The notes under the pieces were generated by a model. It was not told the DNA's origin. It saw only the letters and a list, made by a program, of their open reading frames with translations, and ran no database searches. From Piromyces finnis (taxonomy: Eukaryota; Neocallimastigomycota; Neocallimastigomycetes; Neocallimastigales; Neocallimastigaceae), in contig MCFH01000016.1 in assembly GCA_002104945.1 (NCBI GenBank), forward strand, positions 248,001-312,000: a stretch of DNA of 64,000 nt, given 5' to 3'. The translations under genes and the position numbers were made by a program. Positions 1 through 22,705 of the stretch are shown piece by piece. Every line of letters starts with the position of its first letter. Position 1 is the first letter of the stretch.

Positions 1-516
1 GATAAAGAAAGAATAAAAAGAAAAAAGTCAAAACAATATATATATTATTAAAAGAAACTAAACATTTATGGATAATACATATTAAATACATTACAATAAA
101 TAAATTTGTGAAAAAAAAAAAGAAAACCAAAATCTATTCAAAAGTGCATTTCTTAAATTTTAATTTTGAATTTCAATTTTTATTCATAGCTTCATAATAA
201 TCATTACTTTTAATAATAAACAAACACCAACACCAACACCAACACCAATATATATATATACATATGTATACATAGCAGATATAGTAAGACAAATAATCTC
301 CATATACTAATACATAGAAATATAGAAATATAAATAACAATAAATATAATTATAAATAAAGAAAGATTTATCATTATCAAAGAATCTTTTATTTCATTTT
401 ATAATTTTATTTAATAAATAAAGAGAAAAGTCAGTTATTATTTTTTTTATTTTTTATTCTACAACAATAAAAAATATATATAAAAAATATATTATATATT
501 ATATATAAATATATAA
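1..516. other. AT-rich upstream region of ALG7
   Basis: No gene is visible. The stretch is A/T-rich and holds a short run of the hexamer CCAACA/ACACCA near 221-247, followed by TA-rich sequence. It is probably the promoter and 5' UTR of the ALG7 gene that begins at 517. No specific promoter element can be assigned. Confidence 0.5.
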
Positions 517-1283
517 ATGGCATTTCTAAATCAAATTTTACGAATTACAGAAACGAAAATTAATAACTATAAACATATAATAAAAAAACAACTATACTCC
601 AATCAAAATATTTATTTAACAAACTTTCTAAGTAAAATGGTAGTACCAACTTGGATATATCTTATTGTTCTTTTTGGACTCTCTATCCTCACTATTTTGA
701 GGGAACCAATTTATATATGTATATTAGCTGCTATATTAGCTGGTTTAGCTACACACAAACTTATACCGTCATTTAAACCTCAATTAATAAAAGCTCGTTT
801 ATGTGGCACAGATATGCATAAAAAGGACAAACGTTTATTGTAAATATAAATATTACTTTTTTTTTTTATCCATTTAATATTTAATACATGTTTATAATAT
901 TATAATATATTTTTTACTTTTGTTTTTATTTTTTGTTAGCCAACATTTATTTTTAAACCAATACTATTACTATGAAATTTAATGTATAATTTATTTTAAA
1001 ATAATTAATTATAGACCCGAAGCAGTAGGTGTTGTTTCTGGTATGTCTTATATTGTTTGTCTTTGTTTATTAATTCCATTTCCATTTGTAAAGTGGTTTT
1101 TAAATGAAAAAAATGGAAGTCAATTAAACCAGGAAGAATTTCCACATCATAAGGTAAATAAATTTTTATTATATACGAGTAATTAATATTAACAATCAAC
1201 AAATTGCAATTTGTTTTCTATGTAAATTTTTATTAAAAAATAATAAATAAATAAATAAGTGAATAAATAAATAAATAAATGAA

Positions 1284-1318
<35 letters not shown>

Positions 1319-1323
1319 GTGAA

Positions 1324-1354
<31 letters not shown>

Positions 1355-2786
1355 ATGAATAAATAAATGAATAAATAAATAAATAAATAAATGAATAAAT
1401 AAATAAGTGAATAAATAAATGAATAAATAAATAAATAAATGAATAAATAAATGAATAAATAAATAAATAAATGAATAAATAAATGAATAAATAAATAAAT
1501 GAATAAATAAATAAATGTATATATATATATACTATATAATATATCTCTAATAATTATTATGCTATTTAAAGTTTGAAGAATTTATTGCTGGAATTTTATC
1601 TATTGTATCCATGCTTTTCCTTGGTATTATTGATGATGTATTAAACTTAAGATGGAGACAAAAATTATTATTTCCAACAATTGCTACTCTTCCATTATTG
1701 ATGGTATATATCGTTAGTTATGGTGTAACAACAATTGTTGTTCCAATTCCACTTAGACCTATTTTTGGAAGAATTATTGAATTGGGTCCTTTATACTATA
1801 TATATATGGGTATGGTAGCTGTATTTTGTACAAACGCAATCAATATTCATGCTGGTATTAATGGTTTAGAAGTTGGTCAATCTATTGTTATAGCTCTTTC
1901 AATTATTATAAATGATTTCCATTTCTTGCTTACCGGTGCTCAACCAGCTGTAGAAGCTCATACCTTTTCATTATTCTTTTTAATACCATTTGTAGCTGTC
2001 TCTATACCATTGTTATGGTATAATTGGTAAATATTTAGAAAATATTGTTAGCTATATATATATACATTTACTTATATTAAAAATTACATTTTACATTATT
2101 AAAATTTTGATTATCTATTTTTTAACATTAACATTTCTTTTCTTTTAATTTTCTTTTATTAAAAGGTATCCATCTGAAGTTTTTGTTGGCGATTCATTCT
2201 GTTATTTTGCTGGAATGACATTTGCTGTTGTTGGAATTTTAGGACACTTTAGTAAAACCCTTTTATTATTCTTTATTCCACAAATATTCAACTTTTTATA
2301 TTCTTGTCCTCAAATATTTAAGTTGGTAGAATGTCCAAGACATCGTTTACCAGGGTAAATGATACATTTTTGATAATGCTATTTGATAATATATATATAT
2401 TAATTTAATGAAAACTAAATTATATATTTTTTATATATCATTTATTTTTAAATACTTAAACAATATTTAAATAAATAATAAGGTATGATGAAAAGAATAA
2501 TAAATTATACGCTAGTAGAGCTGATCTTACTTTACCAGGTGCTGTTAGTAAATATGGAAAAATAATATTAAAAATATTTGAATTCCTTAGGCTTGTAGAC
2601 ATTGAATATGATGAAAAAACTAAAGAAATGAAATCAGTCAATAATTTTACCTTGTTAAATTTATTTTTAATTAAATTTGGACCAAGATCAGAAAAGAATC
2701 TTGCTTATATGATGATTTTAGTTCAGATTTTATCAAGTGCATTGGCTTTTTTTATTAGATATAAACTTGTAGATTTAGTCTATTAA
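517..2786 (+). CDS. ALG7: UDP-GlcNAc:dolichyl-phosphate GlcNAc-1-phosphate transferase (ALG7/DPAGT1)
   Basis: Transfers GlcNAc-1-phosphate from UDP-GlcNAc to dolichyl phosphate in the ER membrane, the first committed step of N-glycan precursor synthesis and the step blocked by tunicamycin. Five exons join in phase: 517-839, 1015-1153, 1572-2026, 2166-2354 and 2483-2786, giving about 469 residues, slightly longer than the usual 400-450. Family landmarks are IPFPFVKWF before residue 130, [14 protein letters not shown] with the Asp pair at 175-176, [16 protein letters not shown] ending near 254, [19 protein letters not shown], and PRHRLPG at 363-369. Multiple hydrophobic segments fit the ten-helix fold. 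The N-terminal ~45 residues precede the first helix and are less conserved. Intron 2 carries a large AAAT array. Identification is firm; exact splice sites are inferred. Confidence 0.96.
1238..1515. repeat. AAAT tetranucleotide array in ALG7 intron 2
   Basis: About 280 bases of tandem AAAT units, regularly interrupted by G-containing variants (GAATAAAT, GTGAATAA) that form a higher-order pattern. It lies wholly within ALG7 intron 2 (1154-1571). Confidence 0.95.
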
Positions 2787-3804
2787 ATCTAATTTAATAA
2801 GAAAGAAATAATTATTAGTATAATAGAAATAATTAAAAATCAATAATAATAACAACAATAACAACAACAACTATTCATTATGTAGATATTATCAAGAAAA
2901 GTAAACAAACAAACAAACAAACAGACAAAAGAAAAACAAAGTAAATACAATAAAAAAACTATTAATGATTACATAAAAATTTTAAATAGAAATAATTAAT
3001 AATCTACCTATATAGAATATTTTTTTTTTTTTTAAAAAAAAAAAAAGTCTTGTATATACGAAAAACATAAAAAAAAAAAAAAATAGAAATAGAAAAAAAT
3101 AATAAATATATTATAAAATTAGATTATGCAATATATTTTTAAATATTAACATATCTTTACATTGAATAACAGAAATTAAATATAACAATAATAAAAATAA
3201 TAAAAATAATACAGTAAAAATAAAAAAATAAAAATAAAAAAATAAAAAATAAAAATAATTTATTCAATTTTTTTTTTTTTTTTTTTTTTTGAGAACTGCT
3301 ACTATGAATTTTCTTTTTTTTTTTTTTAATTTAAATTTTTGTGTATAATTTTATTTTATTTTTTTATGTGTATTTATATACATTATATGATTCAATAAAA
3401 AAATATGGTATATATCTAATAGAAAAAAAAAAAAAAATAAATAAAAAAAATATATATATATTTGTAATCTATACGTATAAAAAGAAAATTTTAAAATAAA
3501 AAAATATATATTAGAAAGAATAGATGATATTAAAAATTTTTTTAAAGTATTTCTATTTCTATTATTTTCTATTATTAAATATTATTATAGTGTTCTAACA
3601 TTTTATAATTTTTTTTCCAACTGTAAAATATCTGAATTATTGTATAATAATTCCCATAAATACTGCCTATTTATATGATATTTTACATCGAATTTGATAT
3701 TCGAAAGATATACCAAAATACATACAATAATAAATATATCAAATTCGTATTCAAAAAGGACCCAGGCGATTGGTATCACTATGAATCTATTTCTATTAAT
3801 ACTT
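2787..3804. other. Convergent intergenic spacer, no gene seen
   Basis: About 1 kb between the ALG7 stop and the stop of the oppositely oriented helicase gene. It holds poly-A and poly-T runs (around 3010-3050 and 3270-3290) and short AAAT/AAAAT runs. It presumably contains both 3' UTRs and polyadenylation sites. No coding potential was recognised. Confidence 0.6.
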
Positions 3805-13279
<9,475 letters not shown>

Positions 13280-14230
13280 ATGGGCCAAAATCAATCACTT
13301 TTAGAAGATTTAGAAAAGAACACCAACTGTAAATATTAAACCTATTATTTAATATAAAATAAAGATAAGAGGGTTGTTAAATTTAAATAACATTATAATA
13401 ATAAAATGAACGAACAAACCAACCAACCAATAAACAAAAATTATAATTTGTTTTAATTTTGTTTTTAAAATATATATTATATTATTTATTTATATATTAT
13501 CATTATTACTTTTCGTTTAGTAATAACAATTTTGTTTATATACATATTTACATATATATTTATATTTTATAAAATATAAATCAAATTGAAAAATATTTTC
13601 TATAGTCACTGCTGAAGAAATTCATCGTATATATAAGCGTTTTAGCAAGCTTGATAAAGATGGAAATGGTTCAATTGATAAGAATGAATTCCTTATGTTA
13701 CCACAATTATCTTCAAATCCTTTAGCTCATCGTTTAATTGATATTCTTGATGAAGATGGTGGTGGTGATGTAGATTTTGTTGAATTTATTAAAGGTTTAT
13801 CAGCTTTCAGTGAAAAGGGAAATGAAGAAGAAAAGTTAAAATGTAAATCTAAAATAATCTTAAATTATTTCATATTATTAATTCAATTACTTATACTTTA
13901 GTTTTATTTATAATTTTCTTTTTTTTTTTTTTTTTTTATTTATAATTTTATTTATTTTATTTTATATTATTTCAAATGAAAAAAAAAGTTGCTTTCAGAG
14001 TTTATGATATGGATAGAGATGGCTACATTTCAAACGGTGAATTATTTATTGTTTTACAAATGATGGTTGGTAGTAATTTAAGAGATGATCAACTCCAACA
14101 AATTGTTGATAAAACTATTATGGAAGCTGATAAAGATGGTGATGGCAAATTAAGTTATGCTGAATTTTTAGATATGATTAAAGACACTGATATTGTTAGA
14201 CAAATGACCTTACAAAGCTCAATGTTTTAA
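13280..14230 (+). CDS. CNB1: Calcineurin regulatory subunit B
   Basis: The Ca2+-binding regulatory subunit of the calcineurin (PP2B) Ser/Thr phosphatase. Three exons join in phase: 13280-13328, 13606-13842 and 13989-14230, giving 175 residues, the usual family length. It begins MGQNQS, so Gly2 is a likely N-myristoylation site as in other calcineurin B proteins. Four EF-hand loops are intact at residues 33-44 ([12 protein letters not shown]), 65-76 ([12 protein letters not shown]), 102-113 ([12 protein letters not shown]) and 143-154 ([12 protein letters not shown]). [11 protein letters not shown] across the second intron matches the family. The first intron follows only 16 codons. The gene is divergent from the SNF2 helicase and convergent with HUB1. 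Confidence 0.97.
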
Positions 14231-14726
14231 TTGATAATCATCTTAAAAATTTCTAAATTATTATAATATAATAATTATTATAATCAAAATTCCATTAAAG
14301 TGGCCTAATTAAAAAAAATAAAAAATCATTTATCAATTCAATTTATCAAAAATATACAATTTAAACACAATAATACCACATCAAATCAATTATCAAATTT
14401 ATAAATTAAAAAACTTAAAAATCCGAAAATTTAAAAATTATAAATTATATATATATATTTTTAAAAAAAGAAATTTAATAAATAATATTTCTAATTACAA
14501 AATAAAATTCTTCAGTATCAAGTTTTTTTTTTTTTTTTTTTAATAATAAATAGTGTTTTATTTTTTTTTATTTTATTATTTTGTTTAATTTTAATTTTCT
14601 GTTTATATAAAGGATTTTTTATATAATATGTGTAATTGAATTAAGATTTTTTTTTTTTTTTTTTAGTATTTAAATTGTTTTGATAATATTGTGTTTCAAT
14701 GTATACTGGTTCTTATAGTAATATAT
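14231..14726. other. Convergent spacer between CNB1 and HUB1
   Basis: About 500 bases of A/T-rich sequence with T runs near 14525 and 14650. It must hold the 3' ends of both genes. No coding signal seen. Confidence 0.55.
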
Positions 14727-15088
14727 TTAAGAATAATACATTTCAAGATTCATTCCATCATGAATTTCGTAATCATCTAAGGTAATATGGTCTTTATAAG
14801 TACTGTACCATTTTTTTAAAATGATTTTTTCTGGCTTAGTACCAGTTTGAGCAGCAATTAACTTTTTTAAATCACCAATAGTATCTTCCGGCATACATTT
14901 AACACGAACTATTTAATATTTAATTATAAACAAATAATATATATTTATTTAATTATATTTTAATATACAAATATATTTATCTTTAAAATTTTGAATTTAA
15001 CAATATTTTATATATAATAATAACAACAATACTTTTTTATCTATTTACCTTTTTTACCAAGACGATCGTTTACTATTATTTCTATCAT
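14727..15088 (-). CDS. HUB1: Ubiquitin-like modifier HUB1/UBL5
   Basis: A 73-residue ubiquitin-fold protein that in other eukaryotes binds spliceosomal proteins (Snu66 in yeast) non-covalently and affects splice-site use. Two exons: 15049-15088 and 14727-14908, with a 140-base intron. It starts [13 protein letters not shown], continues [20 protein letters not shown] and [19 protein letters not shown], and ends [10 protein letters not shown], almost residue for residue the UBL5 pattern including the double-Tyr end without a Gly-Gly tail. Length equals that of human UBL5. It is short, split by an intron, and easily missed by ORF scanning. It lies downstream of the TUL1-like gene on the same strand, 221 bases away. 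Confidence 0.97.
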
Positions 15089-15309
15089 TTTTTTACTATA
15101 TTATTATTTTTTTTTTTTGAAAAATATATTTTATTAAATTTGTTTTAAATTATTTTAATATTAATTTTTAAAATATTAATAGTAATTTTTATTGGTTAAT
15201 ATTAATATATCAATTAAACTTTTGTATATATAATAGTACATTATTTTTATATTACAGTCTTAAATATAAATTTACCTTTTTATAAAAAATCTAAAAAAAA
15301 AAGGTAAAA

Positions 15310-16751
15310 TTATTGTGGTAGTTCTGCTCTACAGCTATTATTATGAGATTATAGTTTAAAAGGAAAAAAAAAAATGAATATATTTATATATTTAGATTTT
15401 TTCAATAAAATTTATATATTTTTATGCTTACACAGGACATTCCATTTTAATGTTCTAATTTTATATTTATTAATTATTAATTAGCAATTAAAAATATATT
15501 ACACTATTTATAATTTTTTAATATACATACCATCCAATGTTTTAAACATTCTGTATGGAATATATGATGACATGGTGTAACCATATAATCTTTATTATTA
15601 ACCTTATTATTTTCTACTATATTTGTAAAGCAAATTGCACATTCTTGATTTACATAAATTCCTTCCAAAGGAGATGACACTGAAGTATCATTTGCATCTA
15701 CATGTTCTCCTTCTTCTTCTTCTTTTTCATTATAAATAGGTAATATTGGATGGTAATTATATCTTTGTGGAAGGAACTAATTTTTTTTTTAAAAAAAATA
15801 ATACAAAAAAATTTTTAATATTATTTCAAATATATAATAATGATTAATTAATTAATATCATCATAGTAATATTTATAATTTTTATTTATACCTTTTCCGG
15901 TATCAAGAACAAAGGTCCATATTTATTTTGAAGAGATAGTATTAACACTTGTAAAAATGTATAAGCAATAATAATATATATAAAATTTATGTTGAACTGA
16001 TCTATATTTATATTAATGTCTAGATTATATATAAAAACTAAAACATATAGTTGAACAATTGACATTCCATATAAGTATATTTTTGATAATGGCTTTTCTG
16101 CATTATTTTTGACATTACTAATTCATTAAAATTTTTGAATATATAATTAATTATTATATTATTACATTAATTATTTAAAAATGAGAATGAAATAGATATT
16201 TACTATATAATTTGGGGTATCCAATATGAATAGAGAATAAACATTATGATATAAAATGCTATTAATCTTCCATTTAATAATGTCAATATAAATATTTGAC
16301 CAACAAATGCAAACAACCCTATTAATATTAAAACAGTTAATAAATATTATAAATAATAATTTACTACTTTATCATTTATTAAAGCACTTACAATAACATA
16401 TTAATAAAATATTTGAATTTCCGCTATTATTTACATTGACATATCTATCGATGACTTTCATAATATAAATTCTTTCGAAAAATATAAATGAAATTCCTTT
16501 AAAAGATGCTGCTGTAATATATAATGTTGAATTATATCCATCAACTAAATATAAAATTTTATATTAATAACTTTTAGTTATTTAAAGTTATTAATAATAT
16601 TAATTCAATAACTATTTAAAATACCTGATGTTCCCATTAATATATTAACGGTAATGACTATTAAGTTTAAAAAGGAAACCATGATTTGTGATATTCCAGA
16701 AATTTTTGATAATGACTTACATTATAATATAAAAAAAAATAAATATTTGAG

Positions 16752-16809
<58 letters not shown>

Positions 16810-18427
16810 GAAAAAAGAAAAAATTACTGGTTGAGAAGGTGTGTGTTTTTGTTGTATTCCATATAGAATTATTGTTGCTAAAGTTGTAAATATTGAACCT
16901 ACTGTTGTATAGGTATATTTCAATATAATATTTTCTATTTTTTTTCCTTTGGCGTTATTATCTAATTTTAAATATAATTTACAATTTTCTGAGTATAATA
17001 AACTATCCCCTTCTAGAGGAGGTGCTGTTTTTAATAATGGCTTTATTCCTGTTGGCTTTTTAAGTTCTTTAATAAAAAAAGAATTATATTAAAAGTTTTT
17101 TTTATTAAGATTTTTAAATATTATTTGAAATTTATTATTTATTTTTACTATAATATTATAACAAAATAATGATAATAACCTTTTTCATATTCTAATAATT
17201 CACTGTCAGTAGTGTTAACAGATTTTAGTTTGAAAAATATATTAAATTTGCAATTAGAGGGATTTTCGTCATCATAATCATCTTCAGACGTACTGCTTGT
17301 ATTATTATAGACTATTTATATATATATTATTAAAATTTAACCCTTTTAATTTAAATAGAAATGTTTAAATTTAATAAAAATATACATTTTTCAACTGCAT
17401 TAGGATTTTTTTCAATAAGATTATTTAATTCTTCAATATCTTGTTTTAATCTTTCTTGAATAACTTTAACTGTATTATTGAAGTAGAATTCTGAATGCAT
17501 CATTAAAGAAATTTCTTTTAATGGAAATGAATCTCTATATAAATTTATATAACAATTAATAATTATTAATATTACTAATATTATATTTTTAATATACTTA
17601 ATAATAAATTAAGAATATAATTACTTTAAAGGAATACCATAAAGAGCAATATATCCATCTGAAATAAAATGAACCCCTTTAACATTCATTGTATAATCTT
17701 TTTTATTTTTAATTTTAACGTATCCCTTCAATTTGTAAAGATAATAAATAATATTTTCATTTATCATTATTTTTATTGTTTTATTGAAATAAAATTAAGA
17801 AATGTAGTAAATGTTAAATAATATTACTATTTTCTATTTTAAAAAAAATTACCTCAACAAAATTAATATCTTCGCTTATTGTTTCATTTTCAAAAATATT
17901 ATATAAAATTGAGCCATTTTTATAATCAAAACTACCTCTTTCAATATCAATTTCAGTTTTATTATAATTATCATTAATTAACAATGTTTGATTTGACCAT
18001 GTACCTAATAAAAATAATACCGACATAAAAAATATTTGAATTTTTTATTTCCTTTTAAAATTTTAAATTAGTATTTTACAATGTTATACCTGAAAAGGCT
18101 CCTGTAACATTATGATAATAAACTGGATTTTCAATTTTTCTTTCAAAAAATTTATTTAAATCTTTCTGAATTTCTGTAAAATTCCTCTTTTTATGAATAA
18201 TTTAAATTATATTTTAATAACACTTTGTTATCCTTGCTTAATATATAGAAATTATTATTATCATTATTATTTACCACATCTCCGAAATTCAGTTTATTAA
18301 GTGTATAAATAGTATTATTTAAGCGTTCTCTTAATTCTACTAAACTAATTGTCTCATAATCTGAATGAATTATTTGATAGAAAACATACACAAAAAATAA
18401 TACATATATTATATTTTTCCAATTCAT
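15310..18427 (-). CDS. TUL1: Tul1/Dsc1-like Golgi/endosomal transmembrane RING-H2 E3 ubiquitin ligase
   Basis: Predicted catalytic subunit of the Dsc/Tul1 complex, which ubiquitinates membrane proteins in Golgi and endosomes. Many exons are read right to left. The N-terminus has a signal-peptide-like segment, then a luminal part with a YYHNVTGAFSG / GTWSNQT element and GVHFISDGYIALYGIPL, as in Tul1. Several membrane segments follow (16000-17000). The C-terminus is a RING-H2: CAIC, then VTPCHHIFHTECLKHWM, MECPV, and CRAELPQ at the stop (15310-15700). It is preceded by FLPQRYNYHP and an acidic linker, also typical of Tul1. Three introns split the C-terminal part. The first intron (~18190-18232) would use a weak GTGTTA donor, so that junction is uncertain. 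An AAT microsatellite lies in an intron near 16755-16806. Confidence 0.9.
16753..16806. repeat. AAT trinucleotide microsatellite
   Basis: About 18 tandem AAT units inside an intron of the TUL1-like gene. Confidence 0.95.
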
Positions 18428-18539
18428 ATTAAAAAACTTTTTACATTTAATTCTTTAATTTTAAAATCAAAATTTCATTTGCTTTTCCTTCTTCTTTTGA
18501 ATTTTTAAACTTTATTATTTTTTTTTTTATCAATTTTTA

Positions 18540-18577
<38 letters not shown>

Positions 18578-18848
18578 AAAATTTGAAGATTTTTATTATA
18601 TAAACTTTTTAATAATTTACCAAAAAAGTTAATTTATTTAAAATTTTTCATTATAACAAATAATCATTTTTTTAGGCTTAATTTTGGAGAAATATTATAA
18701 AACATTTTTAATTATATAATAATAGATTTCTTTTATTTTATTATTATGTCTTTACATCTTACATTTATAATATTTTAAAAGTAGTAGAAAAAAAATTATG
18801 TAATAGATTTATATATTTAAAATTTCAGGTAGCCTTTGAAATAATGAA
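18428..18848. other. Spacer between URI and TUL1-like genes
   Basis: About 420 bases between the stop of the URI gene and the start of the TUL1-like gene, both on the minus strand. It contains a T run at 18547-18572. Nothing else recognised. Confidence 0.5.
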
Positions 18849-21226
18849 TTATTCATAATCTTTAACATTTTCATCATTATCATATTCTTCTAATGGCTTT
18901 TCTTTTGCAATTAAAGTTTTTTGATATTTTCTTTTTTGATATTCTTGATTAGCCTTTTATAAAACAACAACAATAATAATAATAATAATAATAATATGTA
19001 AATATTTAAATCTATTTTAATTTATACGGAAATATTAAATATTATTTATATTAAAAATTAAAATACCTCTCTTTGTGTGAAATAAAAATCAATTGCATCT
19101 TCATCCATGGCTGTGTTATTTGGGTTTTCTTTAATTGCATTTTGCATGATTGGAACACTTTTGGTTGCTTGTTTATTAATTGATTGACCATTATCTTGTG
19201 CATTTTGGGCTTCTGCCATTTTTTTGAAGAGTGAAACTTTACCCTTCTTTCTTGGCGTTGTTTCTCTATAATTATTATTTACATTATGTTCTTGAACTAC
19301 AGATTTAACACCAGCTAATATTTTGAAATAAAATGATATAAAATTCGATAGAATTATTTAATTTAATAAAATACATTAAATAAACATGTAAAGTAAAATA
19401 ACAAAATATTGATATTATATAAATGCTGTAGTTTTTTAATACCTGTAATTGTTTGTTCTTTAACTATATTTTTCATTACTGGCTTTGGATTTGATACAAC
19501 AATATCCTTTTTAATAGAAGATTGTTCAATGTTTTCTACAATATCTTGCTTTTTACGTTGTTCCATCATATGACTTTTAAATAGGGATGACTTTTTCTTT
19601 TTTGGTTGCTTAGGTTTTATATTAGCTATATAACTGTTTTCTTTTACCTTCTTTTCAACTACATTAGAAGTAAATGGTGATGAAGAAATTGGAGTCTCTT
19701 TAACAGTTTCTTTAACAGTATTGTTCTTTTGGGTATTTTCTGGTTCAACTATTTCATTATTTTTATCTTTTTGTTCTAATTCTGATTTATTTTTTTTTGC
19801 TTGTTCATTAATTTGATATATATGTTTGTAAATATCTGCTGGGTTTCTAATTTGTGACATATCTATGAAGTCCTTTTTATTATTATCATTATTTTCTTCT
19901 TTATTTATCTTTTTTATTTCTTTTTCTTTATATAAATTGAATTTTTCTTTTAATTGCTCAAAATTAACATCTTCATCTTCATCTTGTTCTTCGTCTTCTT
20001 CATCAGAATCCGCTTTCTTTTTACCTTTTTCATCTTCGCCATTATCTTCGTCGTATTCCTTTAATGATTTTATAAACTCTTCATATTCTTTTTCTTTATT
20101 CTTTTCATTTTCCATTTCTTCTTCTAATTCTGCTTGTTGTAACATTTTGAAAATTGCTTCATCTTCAGCACTAAGTTGCTTTTTCTTTTTTCCCTCATCT
20201 TTCATATCAATATGAATCTTTGAAGTTTTATCAGTTATTTCTTTAATAAAAAAAAATTAAATAAATAGAATTAAATTATAAATTATTATTGAATTTAATA
20301 ATACTAAAGTTATAAAATAAATTATTACCGTTGAGTTTTGCTTCTTCATCTTCATCATAATCTTCACGAATTTCAACATAATTCATACCTTCTTCATTTA
20401 ACTTTTGTTATACATATATATGAAATTAGAATTAATTATACATATAAAAAAAATAAATATAATAAAAGATAATAAATAGAAAATTATTATATTAAATTTA
20501 CTTCGTCATGTTTTATTGGTAAACTTTTTTCTGTTAATTTAACCTTTTGTTCTAATTCTTTTTTATCCTTTTTTAATTTATAAATATTTTCATTTACAAC
20601 TAATAATGTTATATTGATTAATTATATTTTCTTAAAATAAAAATTTATATTAATTAACTATTTTACATTTTAATCTTCTATCAACAATTTCACAAGATTG
20701 TTTTGCTGAACGTTCAACAAACCAATTATCACCAAGTAAAACAAGAATTTCATTAGTATGAATTAATTTTCCTGGGAAAAAGGCTAATTTACTGAATGGA
20801 ATCTTTTTTTAAATATTATTAATTTTTTATGTATTTATTGAGGAATAATTTATTTATGGCCATATATATAAGTCAATATATATATATATTGAAATTTTAG
20901 ATTTATATATATATTTTGTTTCATATTACCATAGCTTCATGTTGAATTTCGTTTGGTAAATCTTTTAATACTTTCTTTAAGTTAATATAATCATTCTTAT
21001 ATTCATCCCATTTTTTTATATTGGCATTAGTGTCTTTAATTGACTAGAAAATGAAATTGAGAAAAAAAAATAAAAATAAAATGAATTTTTTAATTTCAAT
21101 AAACTTTTTTTACTTTTTTTTTTTTCTAATTATTTTTATGACAATAAGAATATATCATTTTACTTTATTGAGTGCATTTTGATAAATTTCAATTTCTTTT
21201 GATGAAACAACTTTATTTATATCCAT
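18849..21226 (-). CDS. URI1: URI1/Bud27 unconventional prefoldin, RPB5-interacting
   Basis: A prefoldin-like co-chaperone linked in other organisms to RNA polymerase assembly through RPB5 and to TOR signalling. Eight exons join in phase to about 544 residues (human URI has 535). The N-terminal ~150 residues form the prefoldin-alpha domain: coiled-coil helix, then IPFSKLAFFPGKLIHTNEI and VLLGDNWFVERSAKQ, the URI beta-hairpin signature, then a second helix. NYVEIREDYDEDEE follows. A long acidic and Lys-rich coiled region occupies the exon at 19440-20240, where RNPADIYKHIYQI may be the RPB5-contact segment. The C-terminus SLFKKMAEAQ plus DAIDFYFTQRE is also seen in fungal Bud27. It is divergent from PAN2. 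Confidence 0.92.
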
Positions 21227-22122
21227 TATTAACTATATTCTTCTTTTTCCAAGTCTATATCAATGTATATATCTTAAAAAATTTAAAAAAAAAAAATTAT
21301 ATATATTTAAAAGTTTTTATTTAAAAATTATTATTTTATATTTGATTGGGTATTTTGGATATTTAACATTAAACATTTTATATTAATAAGAAAATTTGGA
21401 TTATACACATTAAAATTTTTAAAAATATAATTATTATAAATTTTTTTAAACCTGGAAAAAAAAAAAAAAAAAACAATTTATTATAAGTAACATTAAAAAG
21501 CAATAACAGTATAACAACAACAACAACAACAACATTTTATGTATATATTTCATAATTTATTTTCAGAAATAACTTTATTTACAAAACAACTTTATATTTA
21601 TTAATAAAAATACAATATAATGAAGAATATATAAAAATAGTTAATATATAAAAAGGTATATCTATAAAATATATAAATATAACACAATGAATTTTGAAAT
21701 CCAAATTTTAAAATTAATATAAATAGTATATAATATTTGGTTTAAATATTATTAAAAAATAAAATATACGGAGGAATAATAATATAATTATATAACAAAT
21801 GACATTTTCAAAAATAAAATAATAATATTAAAAGAATTAAATTTCTCATTATTAATTTCAAATTTCATAAATACAATATCAAATATAAAATATTTAAATT
21901 ATTATATAATACTTATAATATATATATATAAATATTTTATGTTTATTATTAATATTATTATTTTATAATATTAAATAATTATTCAAATACTTTTATTTCC
22001 TACTATTCTATTATTTCTGTCATTATTGTTATTATTTATTTATTTATATATTTATTTATTTAAAAATATATTTTGTTAATTTACATAAAGCATAAAGGAT
22101 AAAAGAATATATATAATAAATA
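21227..22122. other. Divergent promoter region between URI1 and PAN2
   Basis: About 900 bases of A/T-rich sequence between two start codons facing away from each other. It holds an A run at 21457-21473 and an ACA repeat at ~21515-21534. No specific promoter element assigned. Confidence 0.5.
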
Positions 22123-22670
22123 ATGTCATTATTACAGGAAAATACCAATAATATAAATATACATGATTTAAGTTTACAAAATAACCAAAATAATCAAAAA
22201 TGGAATGAAAGACAAAAATTTTTTTCCTCAAATTCTTTTGTTCCAGTATCAGCACTCTCATTTGATGCCTATGAAGAATTATTATGGTGTGGAAGTGAAT
22301 TAGTAAATTTCATTTTAGTTATCTTTATTATGGAATAATATTATCAAAAGTTTTTTACATTTCAAATAATATATATAATAAATCAATAGAAAAAAGAGTA
22401 ATTGAAGCTAAAGTAATTAATTAATTAAATTAATAAAATTATTTATAAATAGGGAAGATTATCTTCATACTTTTATAATGAAGGACAATTTATGAATTAT
22501 ACTAGTTTTAAAAGTCATAATTCTCAAGTTAGACAAATATTGTCAACAGATGCAGGCGTTTTTTCGTTATCATCAGGAAATATCCGTTTAACAAGTAGAA
22601 GAGGATTACAAAAATGGGATTATACGTAATTTTATATTCTTATATAATAAATTAAAAAATATAAAGTATT

Positions 22671-22705
<35 letters not shown>

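Noticed and set aside
1005-1202. Minus-strand frame over ALG7 exon 2
   Set aside because: The plus strand encodes the conserved PEAVGVVSG...IPFPF segment of ALG7 in phase with flanking exons.
19865-20215. Plus-strand frame with Ser/Phe runs
   Set aside because: It is antisense to the acidic URI exon that splices in phase on both sides.
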